Positions 15,289-24,681 of a stretch of DNA of 64,000 nt are shown here, piece after piece. The stretch spans positions 248,001 to 312,000 of the forward strand of contig NZ_JAFCLG010000004.1 in assembly GCF_018129685.1 (NCBI RefSeq), in the 5' to 3' direction. The notes below the pieces were generated by a model that was given only the letters and a program-made list of their open reading frames with translations, had not been told where the DNA came from and did no database searches. The stretch's first letter is position 1; each line of letters starts with the position of its first letter. The position numbers and the translations under genes are program-made. This stretch comes from Bradyrhizobium manausense. Its GTDB lineage: Bacteria > Pseudomonadota > Alphaproteobacteria > Rhizobiales > Xanthobacteraceae.

Positions 15289-17763
15289 ATGGGACTACGC
15301 CGGACCGGACAGACGCGACGTTTCTTGATGGCCTCGGTCTCATCAGGGCTGATGTCCGGACTCGTTTGCGCAACAGATGCGCGCGCCGCGCAGGACCAAG
15401 AGACCAACGTCCAGAACCTGCCCGCGGTCGAAGTGGTGGCGCCGTCGCCGACCGTGCGACATGCGCGGCCGCGCCCCGTTGCGCGGATAGAAGCGAATTC
15501 GGGCAAGCCGAGGAGCAGCGGCAGAATCTACGTCTATCCGACAACGCCTGGCGCCGGCAGGGGTCTCGAGGTCGACAAGGTCCCGTCGGCGATCAACGCG
15601 GTTGATGCCAACCAGATCAAGCGCACCGGCTCGCTCAACGTCACCGATGCGCTGCGCGACAACATCGCAGGCGTCAGCATCAGCGAGGTCACCGGCAACC
15701 CGTTCCAGCCCAACGTCGAGTTTCGCGGCTTTGTCGCCTCGCCCATCACAGGCACGCCGCAGGGCCTGGCCGTGTACCAGAATGGCGTCCGCATCAATGA
15801 AGCCTTCTCGGACGCCGTCAACTGGGACCTGATCCCGACCGCGGCGATCAGGTCGGTCACGCTGGTCACCAACAACCCCGCCTTCGGCCTCAACGCGCTC
15901 GGCGGCGCGATCAACCTGCAGATGAAGGACGGCTTCACCTATCAGGGCGCGGAGCTCGACGTCATGGGCGGCTCGTTCGGCCGCATGCAGGGCTCGGCGC
16001 AATGGGGCAAGCAGGTCGACCAGAACTGGGGCATCTACGCTGCGCTCGAAGGCCTGCACGACAACGGCTTCCGCAATTTCTCCCAATCGGACGTGCGGCG
16101 CTTCTACAGTGACGTCGGCTACAAGGCGGGCGACAGCGAATTCCATGTCAATGTGGGGGCCGCCAAGAACGATTTCGGCGCCAATGCCACCGTTCCGGCC
16201 GAGCTCCTGAATAATTATTGGGGCGCGACCTACACGACACCGCAGACCAGCTCGAACCGCGTCGGCTATCTCAACCTGACCGCCAAGGCCGACGCGACGC
16301 CGAGCTGGACGCTCGAAGGCAGCGCCCATGTGCGCAGGTACGAGCAGAAGATCGTCGACGGCAATCCAACCAATGTCGGCGCGTGCGCGGCGGACGCGAC
16401 GCTGCTGTGCTTCGGCGACGGTACGACGCCTGCGAATGGCGCGGATGGCGCGCAGCTTGGCAATCCGTTCGCGCCGGGCACGATCCTGGGCGAGATCGAC
16501 CGCAGCTCGATACGGTCGACGAGCTTTGGCGTCTCCGGGCAGGCCACCAACACCGATCAGTTGTTCGGGCACGACAACCGCTTCGTGATGGGCACAAGCT
16601 ATGATGCCAGCGTCACGCGCTACAATGCCATGGCGGAGATCGGTTCGATCGGAGAGAACTATGTCGTGAGCGGCAGCGGCGTCTTTCTGGGACCATCGGG
16701 CACGCTCGCGACCGGGCTTGCCGGTCCGGTCTCGCTGCGCACCGTCAATCAATATAACGGCCTGTACGCGATGGACACGTTCAACGTCACGGATGCCTTC
16801 GCGATCACGGGCGGAGGCCGCTTCAACGTGGCGCGCATCTCGCTGGAGGACCAGCTCGGCACGGCGCTCAACGGCGACTACACCTACACGAGGTTCAATC
16901 CGGTGATCGGCGGGACCTACAAGATCGCGCCGGAGCTGACCGCCTATGCCGGCTATTCCGAGGCCAACCGTGTCCCGACGCCGCTCGAGCTCGGCTGCGC
17001 CGATCCGAAAAATCCCTGTCTCATCGCGGCGTTCCTGGTCTCCGACCCGCCCTTGAAGCAGGTCGTGTCCAAGACCGTGGAAGCGGGGCTGCGCGGCTCC
17101 AGGGAGCTGAACATCGGCACGCTCGGATGGAAGATCGGCGGCTTCCGCGCCACAAACTATGATGACATCCTGGCGGTCCCGGTTCCCGGCCGCACCGGCT
17201 TCGGTTATTTCACCAATGTCGGCAGGACGCGGCGGCAGGGGCTCGAGGCCGAGGTCGACATCAAGTCGGCGGCGCTTCAGGTCCAGGCGAGCTACACCTT
17301 CGTCGATGCCCGCTTCCTCGACGCGTTGACGCTCGGCTCGAACAGCCCGTTCGCTGACGCTGCCGGCAACATCCAGGTCCTGCCCGGCAACCAGATCCCC
17401 GCGATCCCGCGCCATCGCGTCAAGGTCGGTGTCGACTATGCCATCACGGATGCGTGGAAGGTTGGCGGCAATGCGCTGTTCGTCTCCAGCCAATATCTGG
17501 TTGGCGACGAATCCAATCAATATTCGAAGCTGCCCTCCTACACGGTCTTCAACCTGCACACGTCCTACCAGGTCACCAGGAACGTCCAGCTCTATGGCAA
17601 GGTCGACAACGTCTTTGACAACAGGTACGCGACCTACGGCCAGTTCTTCGACACCGGCGCTCTGCCGAACTTCACCAACGGCGGAAACCCCTTCACCGAC
17701 CCACGCTCGCTGAGCCCGGCAAGGCCAAGGGCGTTCTATGCGGGGGCACGGGTGACGTTCTGA
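15289..17763 (+). CDS. TonB-dependent outer-membrane receptor (LutH candidate)
   Basis: An ~824-residue outer-membrane receptor: signal peptide (FLMASVSSGLMSGLVCATDARA), a plug domain from about residue 80 (DKVPSAINAVDANQIKRTGSLNVTDALRDNIAGVSIS) and a 22-strand-type barrel ending in the canonical aromatic C-terminus (YAGARVTF). TonB receptors bring scarce metals or metal chelates into the periplasm. Its place beside the PQQ/lut genes makes a lanthanide-chelate receptor the best guess; iron-siderophore or other cargo remains possible. Start 15289 gives a compact arginine-rich signal; ATG at 15271 would add six residues. Confidence 0.85.
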   Translation: MGLRRTGQTRRFLMASVSSGLMSGLVCATDARAAQDQETNVQNLPAVEVVAPSPTVRHARPRPVARIEANSGKPRSSGRIYVYPTTPGAGRGLEVDKVPSAINAVDANQIKRTGSLNVTDALRDNIAGVSISEVTGNPFQPNVEFRGFVASPITGTPQGLAVYQNGVRINEAFSDAVNWDLIPTAAIRSVTLVTNNPAFGLNALGGAINLQMKDGFTYQGAELDVMGGSFGRMQGSAQWGKQVDQNWGIYAALEGLHDNGFRNFSQSDVRRFYSDVGYKAGDSEFHVNVGAAKNDFGANATVPAELLNNYWGATYTTPQTSSNRVGYLNLTAKADATPSWTLEGSAHVRRYEQKIVDGNPTNVGACAADATLLCFGDGTTPANGADGAQLGNPFAPGTILGEIDRSSIRSTSFGVSGQATNTDQLFGHDNRFVMGTSYDASVTRYNAMAEIGSIGENYVVSGSGVFLGPSGTLATGLAGPVSLRTVNQYNGLYAMDTFNVTDAFAITGGGRFNVARISLEDQLGTALNGDYTYTRFNPVIGGTYKIAPELTAYAGYSEANRVPTPLELGCADPKNPCLIAAFLVSDPPLKQVVSKTVEAGLRGSRELNIGTLGWKIGGFRATNYDDILAVPVPGRTGFGYFTNVGRTRRQGLEAEVDIKSAALQVQASYTFVDARFLDALTLGSNSPFADAAGNIQVLPGNQIPAIPRHRVKVGVDYAITDAWKVGGNALFVSSQYLVGDESNQYSKLPSYTVFNLHTSYQVTRNVQLYGKVDNVFDNRYATYGQFFDTGALPNFTNGGNPFTDPRSLSPARPRAFYAGARVTF

Positions 17764-18107
17764 GGCGTGGACGCGTAAATCGGCACCTTCACGTCGGAGG
17801 ACGCCGGTGCTGTCCCTGATGCGAAGCGTTGGCGAACCTCACCCGGTTCATCGAGAAGCCTTTCGGCCGGATCTCGACAGGCATATTTTACCGTTTGTAT
17901 GATTTATATCATACTATCGATGCAATCGTTAAAACGAGGAAACCTCGCTCGACCGCAGGACGATGGGCATAGTTTCCGATTTTCGATAGTCGGCGCAAGC
18001 AAGGCTTAAGAACGGACCGGTAACCTTGGCCGAAGCTGGCGGGGCTCGTCCCGGATGCCGTGCCGTCGCGTCTGACCGTATCGCGCGCCATCGGCCATGG
18101 GGTTGCA
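17764..18107. other. Intergenic region, no gene seen
   Basis: 344 bases between the TonB receptor and the first GGDEF-EAL gene. The centre (17880-17940) is AT-rich (TTTTACCGTTTGTATGATTT) and is the likeliest place for a promoter of the downstream gene. No repeat or RNA structure was recognised. Confidence 0.5.
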
Positions 18108-21100
18108 ATGAGTCGCCGAGATAAACGATTGAAAGGCCCCTCGCTGGAGCAACAAGGCGCCAGCATCCTTGGCTTCCTGTCCGTGAGCAGGCTGATCGCT
18201 GGTTTCGTTGCGACGGTTTGCCTGGCCTTGCTTGCGCTGGAGGTATCCCACGTCGTTGGACAGCGCGACGAGGTGATGGCGCGCGCCCGCAGGGATACCG
18301 CCAATCTGGCGGCATCGCTGGCGCAGCATGCAGACCTGACGTTCCGAAACGCGGATGCGCTTTTGATTGCGACGGTGGAGAGGCTGGAGAATGAGGCGGA
18401 GTTCGATGCGCCTGCGCAGCAGCGTCTCAGGAACTGGTTCATCCAGGAGGTAACGCAGTCTTCCCAGTTCGTGAGCTTTACCGTGGTGGGCAGCGACGGC
18501 CGCATCATCGTGAACTCGACTGTGGCCAATGCTAAGTCCGATGTTTCCGACCGCGATTACTTTGCCTATCACCGGGAGCATAATGATCGTCATCTCCTGA
18601 TCGGCAAACCGGTTCACGGCCGTACCACCGGCGAATGGATTATTCCGGTCACCCGCCGGTTCAACCGGGCCGATGGTGGGTTTGGGGGCGTCGCGATCGC
18701 CTCGCTCGACCCGTATTATTTTCAAAGGCTCTATGACGGGCTCGAACTGGGCAAGAGCGGCGCCGTCGTGTTGGCGTCCTTGAACGGCAGTCTTCTGGTG
18801 CGGAGGCCGTTCGTGGAAGCCAATGTCGGCCGGGATATGTCCAAGAGCGGCATTTTTCGGCAATTGAAGGAAGCGCGGGTCGGCAGCGCCGAGATCACCG
18901 CGACTACGGATGGCATCCGGCGGCTCAACAGCTTTGAGCAGGGCAAGGATTACCCGTTCGTCATCTCTGTTGCTCAAACTATCGACGAGCTTCTCGCGCC
19001 CTGGCAGGAAAATGCAGTCCGCCAACTCGGCGTCGCCGTCATCATGGTCGGGTTTATCGCATTGCTCGGCCTGATCGTCTGGCGCATCGCTCGCGTGTTC
19101 GCAAAAGGTGCGAGAATTTTTCGCGAAACGAACCTCCGGTTCGACGCGGCCTTGAGCAATATGGCGCAGGGCGTCAGCATGTTCGACCGCGAACGGCGGC
19201 TGGTGGTCTGGAACGCGCGCTATGGCGAAATGTACCGACTTCCAGCGCAGTTGCTGAAGGTCGGCACGCCGCAGCAGGAGATCGTGGATTTCATCATCAA
19301 TAGCGGCATCACGAAGGGGCGGATTCCGGCTCCTTGGAGCGGGGATTCGCGACCCGAATCACATCCTCAGAAAGATGCAGCCGTACCGGGGGCGACGCGG
19401 ATCGCAGAACTCACTGACGGACGCATTATCAAGCTCAGCCGGCAGGAGCTCGACGGAGGCGGATGGCTGACGACGCATGAAGACATCACCGATCAAGTCT
19501 TCAGGGAAAAAGCCGTCTTCGACCAGACCGCTGAGCTGGCGCGGCTGAACAGCCGCTTCGACGCTGCCTTGACCAATATGAGCCAGGGGGTTTGCCTGTT
19601 CGATGCCGAAAAGCGCCTGGTGATCTCCAATAGTCGATTTCGAGAACTGTATCGCCTGCCGGAAGCGCTGACCGTACCCGGAACCCCCTTGACGACCTTG
19701 CTCCAGTATCAGTTCGAGCAGGGGGTCAAGGATAATGACCGGACTGTCGAACAAAATCTCGAGGAAATTCCGACGCTCGTCCAGCAGAGCATCCTAACTG
19801 CGGATGGGCGCACGATCATGATACGGCGGACCCCGATCGAAGGCGGAGGATGGGTCGCGACCCACGAGGATGTCACCGAGCAGAGGCGTGCGCAGGCCGA
19901 AATCGCCTATCTGGCAAAACATGATGCCTTGACGGGGCTCGCCAACAGGGCGCAATTCAACGCCAAGCTTGACGAGGTCAGCAAGCGTTCCCGGCGAAAT
20001 GGCGATGCCGTCACCGTCTTGATGCTCGACCTCGACAAGTTCAAGGCGGTCAACGACACGCTGGGTCACCCCGCCGGCGACAGGCTGTTGGCCGAGGTCG
20101 CAAGTCGCTTGAAATCAGTCGTTCGCGAGACCGACTTGTTGGCGAGGCTGGGCGGCGATGAATTCGCCATTTTGCAAGAGGGCGGAAAAAATCAGCACGA
20201 AGGTGCCATCGCGCTGGCGTTGAGGATCATACAAGTCATCACCCAGCCGTTTGATCTGAACGGTCATCAAGCGAGCGTCGGGACGTCGATCGGGATCGCG
20301 ATGGCGCCCGAACACGGCTGCGATCCTGAAGATCTGCTCAAGAAGGCCGATCTGGCGCTCTATGACGTCAAGGCCAAAGGCCGCAATGATTTTCGGATCT
20401 TCCAGCCGGAAATGCTTCAGGCGGTGAACGTACGGGAAACGGCCGAACAGGAGCTGCGCGATGCCATCGAACACGAGCAGTTCGAGCTGCATTATCAGCA
20501 AGTGTTCGACGCCCGAACGAGGTCGCTTCGAGGCGTCGAGGCCCTGATCCGTTGGCGCCATCCAAAGCGGGGGCTGATCGGACCGGATCAGTTCATCCCT
20601 CTTGCGGAAGAGACGGATCTGATCATCCCGCTCGGGGAATGGATCATCCAGCAGGCATGTCGAGATGCTCGCTTGTTCCCGGCGGACGTCAGGATTGCCG
20701 TCAACATCTCAGCGATCCAGTTCAAGAAGTCGAACTTGCTGGATGTGATCCTCTGCACTTTGGTCGAGACGGGGCTTGGGCCGGAGCGCCTGGAGCTTGA
20801 GATCACCGAGACGGCCTTTCTGGAGAATCGCGAAGCCCATCTCACGACCATTCGGCAGCTCAAAAACCTCGGAATCTCCATTGCGCTGGATGATTTCGGC
20901 GCCGGCTATTCGTCGATCAACTATCTCACCGTGTTCCCGTTCGACAAGATCAAGATCGACAAGTCGTTCATGCAGGGAGCCGTGAATCGACGCGAGTTCA
21001 GAGCGGTGGTCGCAGCAACGCTTGCGCTCGCGCGCGAGCTCGGGATCCTGACGACGGCCGAGGGTATCGAGACCGAAGCGCAGTTCGACTATGCGCGCGA

Positions 21101-21200
21101 GGCGGGCGTCGACTTCGTCCAGGGCTATCTGTTCGGCTGGCCTGCTCCAGCCACCCAGCTCGATGCGGACCCAGCAAGGCCGGATCAGATGATTGCCTGA
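18108..21200 (+). CDS. Membrane GGDEF-EAL protein with periplasmic sensor and two PAS domains
   Basis: A ~1030-residue cyclic-di-GMP enzyme. Membrane segments near residues 30 and 305 bracket a PDC/Cache-like periplasmic sensor (FTVVGSDGRIIVNS; SDRDYFAYHREH). Two PAS-like repeats follow, each opening RFDAALxNMxQGV (about residues 345 and 485). The diguanylate cyclase motif GGDEF is intact near residue 682 and the phosphodiesterase motif EALIRW near 811, with DDFGAGYSS and EGIETEAQ also intact, so both activities are possible. ATG at 18060 would add 16 residues. It is followed 40 bases later by a DUF2336 gene. Confidence 0.92.
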   Translation: MSRRDKRLKGPSLEQQGASILGFLSVSRLIAGFVATVCLALLALEVSHVVGQRDEVMARARRDTANLAASLAQHADLTFRNADALLIATVERLENEAEFDAPAQQRLRNWFIQEVTQSSQFVSFTVVGSDGRIIVNSTVANAKSDVSDRDYFAYHREHNDRHLLIGKPVHGRTTGEWIIPVTRRFNRADGGFGGVAIASLDPYYFQRLYDGLELGKSGAVVLASLNGSLLVRRPFVEANVGRDMSKSGIFRQLKEARVGSAEITATTDGIRRLNSFEQGKDYPFVISVAQTIDELLAPWQENAVRQLGVAVIMVGFIALLGLIVWRIARVFAKGARIFRETNLRFDAALSNMAQGVSMFDRERRLVVWNARYGEMYRLPAQLLKVGTPQQEIVDFIINSGITKGRIPAPWSGDSRPESHPQKDAAVPGATRIAELTDGRIIKLSRQELDGGGWLTTHEDITDQVFREKAVFDQTAELARLNSRFDAALTNMSQGVCLFDAEKRLVISNSRFRELYRLPEALTVPGTPLTTLLQYQFEQGVKDNDRTVEQNLEEIPTLVQQSILTADGRTIMIRRTPIEGGGWVATHEDVTEQRRAQAEIAYLAKHDALTGLANRAQFNAKLDEVSKRSRRNGDAVTVLMLDLDKFKAVNDTLGHPAGDRLLAEVASRLKSVVRETDLLARLGGDEFAILQEGGKNQHEGAIALALRIIQVITQPFDLNGHQASVGTSIGIAMAPEHGCDPEDLLKKADLALYDVKAKGRNDFRIFQPEMLQAVNVRETAEQELRDAIEHEQFELHYQQVFDARTRSLRGVEALIRWRHPKRGLIGPDQFIPLAEETDLIIPLGEWIIQQACRDARLFPADVRIAVNISAIQFKKSNLLDVILCTLVETGLGPERLELEITETAFLENREAHLTTIRQLKNLGISIALDDFGAGYSSINYLTVFPFDKIKIDKSFMQGAVNRREFRAVVAATLALARELGILTTAEGIETEAQFDYAREAGVDFVQGYLFGWPAPATQLDADPARPDQMIA

Positions 21201-21240
21201 ACCTCCACCACAGTCCGAAGTCTTCAGATGCGAGATCCCG

Positions 21241-22371
21241 ATGGAAACCAGCCTTATCGAGCAATTGGAAGCTGCCCTGGCAAGCAAGGACGTGACGCGA
21301 CGCGCCGCAATCCTGCGGAAAGTCACGGATCTCTTTGTCGTTGGCTCCGGCAAGTTCAATGACGATCAAATCGAGCTGTTCGATGATGTCATGAGCAGGC
21401 TCCTCGACAACATCGAACACGCGGTCCGCGTTCAGTTCGGCGACAGGATCGCAAGGATCCCTGACGCGCCACCTCGGGTCGTGCGAACGCTGGCCTTTCA
21501 CGATGCGATCGAGGTCGCGGGGCCCGTGCTGGAGCATTCCGAACGGCTCGAGCCGCAAACGCTTGTCGAGGTTGCGAAGGCCAAGGGACAGGATCACCTG
21601 CTCGCCATATCCGGACGGAAGATCCTGCCCGAGGATGTCACGGATGTGCTGGTTGAGCGAGGCAACAAGGCCGTCGTCGTCAGAACGGTTAGGAATGCCG
21701 GAGCGGCCTTTTCCGCGCTTGGCATGTCCTCGCTCGTTGAAAAAGCCAGGAGCGATGATGATCTGGCTCTGCGCATCTGGTCGCGTCCGGACATTCCCCG
21801 GCAGGACCTGGTAAAACTGTTCGTGGACGTATCGGAGGCGGTCAAAGGCCAATTGGAGGAAGCCGATCCCAGGCGCGTCAACCTTATCAGAGCCGCGATG
21901 ACTGAGGCGTCGGCTCGCGTTCAGGCGGACGCGCGGATCGGCTCTGACGATTTTGCCCAAGCTGAAACGCTGGTCAAACAACTCCACGCGTCTGGACTGC
22001 TGGACGAAAGCCAATTGTCGAAGTTCGCCGGCGAGGCGAGCTTCGACAAGGTCACCGTTGCGCTTTCTTTGCTGGCCGACCTGCCGCTCGGCTCGGTCGA
22101 GCGCGTCTTCGTGCAGCAGCAAACCGATCAGATCATTGTTCTGGCCAGAGCACTTGATCTGAGCTGGGCAACGACCGTGGCGCTGCTGTTGTTGCAGGCG
22201 GGTGCGAATGGCAGCTCGCGCCAGCAGCTCGATGTCTGTTTCGCGAATTTCTCACGGTTGCAGTCGAGGACGGCGCAAACGGCACTGCAATTTTATCGGT
22301 TGCGCGAGAAGGCGGTGGGAACGTCGACCCAGACGAGTTTACAGCCCGGAAACGGATATCGCCGCCAATAG
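21241..22371 (+). CDS. DUF2336 domain-containing protein
   Basis: A 376-residue soluble, helical protein built from repeated ~35-residue helical units (for example AILRKVTDLFVVGSGKFNDDQIELFDDVMSRLL near the start), as in DUF2336 proteins of alphaproteobacteria. No catalytic motif is visible. It starts 40 bases after the GGDEF-EAL gene, so the two probably form an operon. A DUF2336 protein in Caulobacter relatives has been tied to surface signalling, but I would not transfer a function. A TTG at 21193 would extend the N-terminus. Confidence 0.75.
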   Translation: METSLIEQLEAALASKDVTRRAAILRKVTDLFVVGSGKFNDDQIELFDDVMSRLLDNIEHAVRVQFGDRIARIPDAPPRVVRTLAFHDAIEVAGPVLEHSERLEPQTLVEVAKAKGQDHLLAISGRKILPEDVTDVLVERGNKAVVVRTVRNAGAAFSALGMSSLVEKARSDDDLALRIWSRPDIPRQDLVKLFVDVSEAVKGQLEEADPRRVNLIRAAMTEASARVQADARIGSDDFAQAETLVKQLHASGLLDESQLSKFAGEASFDKVTVALSLLADLPLGSVERVFVQQQTDQIIVLARALDLSWATTVALLLLQAGANGSSRQQLDVCFANFSRLQSRTAQTALQFYRLREKAVGTSTQTSLQPGNGYRRQ

Positions 22372-22742
22372 AGCAGCACTCACGACGCGGACTCACAAGC
22401 GCGTAGCCAGATCAGAATGGCTGCGAGGTTGATGAAGGCAAGGTCTCGGGAGCTTGAATCACGCCTATCTCCCTGTTCGCAACGCCATATTGCCTATCCG
22501 ATATGAGCGGGATAGCGGGCATGCCGCAACATTTCAGAAACGACGCGGATGGCCCAACTCGGAAAGGAGGGCTTAGCCGACCCGCTCGCCAAAACTGTCG
22601 TACGTTTCGTGCAGAATAATGCCCCGCAATCCTACGGATGGGAAGGTTAACGCTTTTGATAATCAATTTATGTACAGCCGTTGAATACGGTTTCAGTGTT
22701 CGGCATTCCAGCAGCCGCACCTCCTATTTCTGGATAACGAAA
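22372..22742. other. Intergenic region, no gene seen
   Basis: 371 bases upstream of the chemotaxis receptor. AT-rich near 22650-22700 (TTTTGATAATCAATTTATGT), a plausible promoter area. An open frame continues upstream of the receptor start to 22638 but has no signal or family resemblance. Confidence 0.5.
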
Positions 22743-24449
22743 ATGCATTTTCTCGGTCGCTTCCGGATTCTGACAAAAGTTCTCGCCATCGTCGTTCTGC
22801 TCAGCGGTATCGCCGCCATCATCGCATATCTCGGCATCTCGGCGCTCGGCGAACTGAGCGAAGAGGCAAACCTCATGTCGGCGGCGGCCAGTCGCGCGCT
22901 GGTTGCAGCGCGAGCCAACCAGAATGTGATTGCCATGAGCCGCGCGGAATTCGGCAGCGCGCTCGATCCCCGCGACGAAAACCGGCTGGCGGCGCAGGGC
23001 ATCATCAACGAGCAGCGCAAGGAGTTTCGCGAGCGGTTCGAGGAGGTCAGCCATACCCCCGACGAGCAAGCCAAGGCGATGATTCCCGCCGCCCACGACG
23101 CATTCGCGGCCTATGAGGCTCAACTCGACGCGACCATGAAGGCGATCGAGGCGGAAAAATCGACCAAGCTCGGCGACAGCGCTGAACGGCTGCGTGATAT
23201 GGTAATGAAGAGCCGCGCGGCAGCCGAGAACGTCCAGGCCAAGGTCCGTGCGGTTGCCGACCGCCTGAACACCCGCGTCCAAGACAAGAACAAGGACGCG
23301 CACCAACGCTATGAGTCGACGTCTCGCTTGCTGATCATGCTGGCGGCGGCCGGAATCGTTCTTGGCGCCGCGCTCGGCTTTATGGTCGGCCAATACGGCA
23401 TCGCTCGGCCGATCCGGGCAATCGTGGCCCTCCTGCAGCAGCTTGCGGCCGGCAATTTCGATGTCGCCATTCACAGCGACGACCGCCAAGACGAAGTCGG
23501 AGACGTCGCTAGGACTGCCCTTGTCTTTCAGCAGAACGGAATTGAAAAGATACGCTTGGAGGCCGAGCAGAAGGAATTGGAAAAGCGTTCCGCAGCGCAA
23601 CGCAAGGCGGACATGCTCAAGCTCGCAGACCAGTTCGAAGGCGCGGTCGGCGACATCATCGAAACCGTTTCGTCGGCTTCGAACGAGCTCGAGGCGTCGG
23701 CAAACACGTTGACATCGACCGCCTCACGATCCCAAGAACTCACCACGATGGTGGCTGCGGCTTCCGAAGAAGCCTCGACCAACGTGCAGTCGGTGGCCTC
23801 GGCCACGGAGGAACTGAGTTCGTCTGTCAACGAGATCAGCCGCCAGGTACAGGAATCGGCCCGGATGGCCAATGAGGCCGTCGACCAGGCGCGCCGGACT
23901 AACCAACGCGTTGAAGAGCTGTCAAAAGCGGCGGCCCGGATCGGCGACGTGGTCGAGCTGATCAACACGATTGCCGGTCAGACCAACCTGCTGGCGCTCA
24001 ACGCCACGATCGAGGCGGCCCGTGCCGGTGAGGCCGGCCGTGGTTTCGCCGTCGTCGCGTCCGAGGTCAAGGCTTTGGCCGAGCAGACCGCGAAAGCGAC
24101 CGGCGAGATCGGGCAGCAGATCAACGGCATCCAGTCGGCAACGCAGGAATCGGTCGGTGCGATCAGGGAGATCAGCGGCACCATCGAGAAGCTGTCGGAG
24201 ATATCCTCGACGATCGCGGCTGCGGTGGAAGAGCAGGGTGCGGCGACGCAGGAAATCTCCCGCAACGTCCAGCAGGCGGCAATGGGCACCCAGCAGGTCT
24301 CGTCCAATATCGTCGATGTGCAGCGCGGCGCTAGCGAAACCGGCTCGGCTTCTTCGCAGGTACTTTCGGCGGCGGAGTCGCTGTCAAGTGATAGCAACCG
24401 TCTCAAGCTCGAGGTCGGTAAGTTCCTCGAGACGGTGCGCGCTGCGTAA
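22743..24449 (+). CDS. Methyl-accepting chemotaxis protein
   Basis: A 568-residue receptor. Membrane segments at about residues 9-32 and 197-218 flank a helical four-helix-bundle-type periplasmic domain; a HAMP domain ([21 protein letters not shown]) follows, and the signalling domain has the conserved hairpin tip ([37 protein letters not shown], around residue 406). No CheB/CheR-binding pentapeptide is seen at the C-terminus. No chemotaxis kinase genes are adjacent, so it is an orphan receptor. Ligand unknown. Confidence 0.95.
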   Translation: MHFLGRFRILTKVLAIVVLLSGIAAIIAYLGISALGELSEEANLMSAAASRALVAARANQNVIAMSRAEFGSALDPRDENRLAAQGIINEQRKEFRERFEEVSHTPDEQAKAMIPAAHDAFAAYEAQLDATMKAIEAEKSTKLGDSAERLRDMVMKSRAAAENVQAKVRAVADRLNTRVQDKNKDAHQRYESTSRLLIMLAAAGIVLGAALGFMVGQYGIARPIRAIVALLQQLAAGNFDVAIHSDDRQDEVGDVARTALVFQQNGIEKIRLEAEQKELEKRSAAQRKADMLKLADQFEGAVGDIIETVSSASNELEASANTLTSTASRSQELTTMVAAASEEASTNVQSVASATEELSSSVNEISRQVQESARMANEAVDQARRTNQRVEELSKAAARIGDVVELINTIAGQTNLLALNATIEAARAGEAGRGFAVVASEVKALAEQTAKATGEIGQQINGIQSATQESVGAIREISGTIEKLSEISSTIAAAVEEQGAATQEISRNVQQAAMGTQQVSSNIVDVQRGASETGSASSQVLSAAESLSSDSNRLKLEVGKFLETVRAA

Positions 24450-24681
24450 GCTTTTCAAAAGTCGGGGAACAATTCATCAGGATAAGCGAGAAGCCGGCTC
24501 CGCGCGGCTTTCAATTGACCAGCTGCTTGTCCGATCACCAAGACGAGCCATGCACTCGCTTTCGCAGACGTGCGCTCTCCAATGGCCAAGCTAGACCCCA
24601 TAAACCCACAGGCTGCCCGATTTACGCGTCCTAAATGCAGGTTTGATAGGGTTCCTATCAGCGCGTTTTAGGAAATCAGCA

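Noticed and set aside
15343..17559. 738-residue minus-strand open frame
   Set aside because: Antisense to the TonB receptor, which has a signal peptide, plug and barrel.
1..17763. xoxF/mxaF dehydrogenase or its cytochrome in the quinoprotein locus
   Set aside because: No frame contains the tryptophan-docking repeats or the PQQ-binding Cys-Cys motif, so it must lie outside the window or elsewhere.
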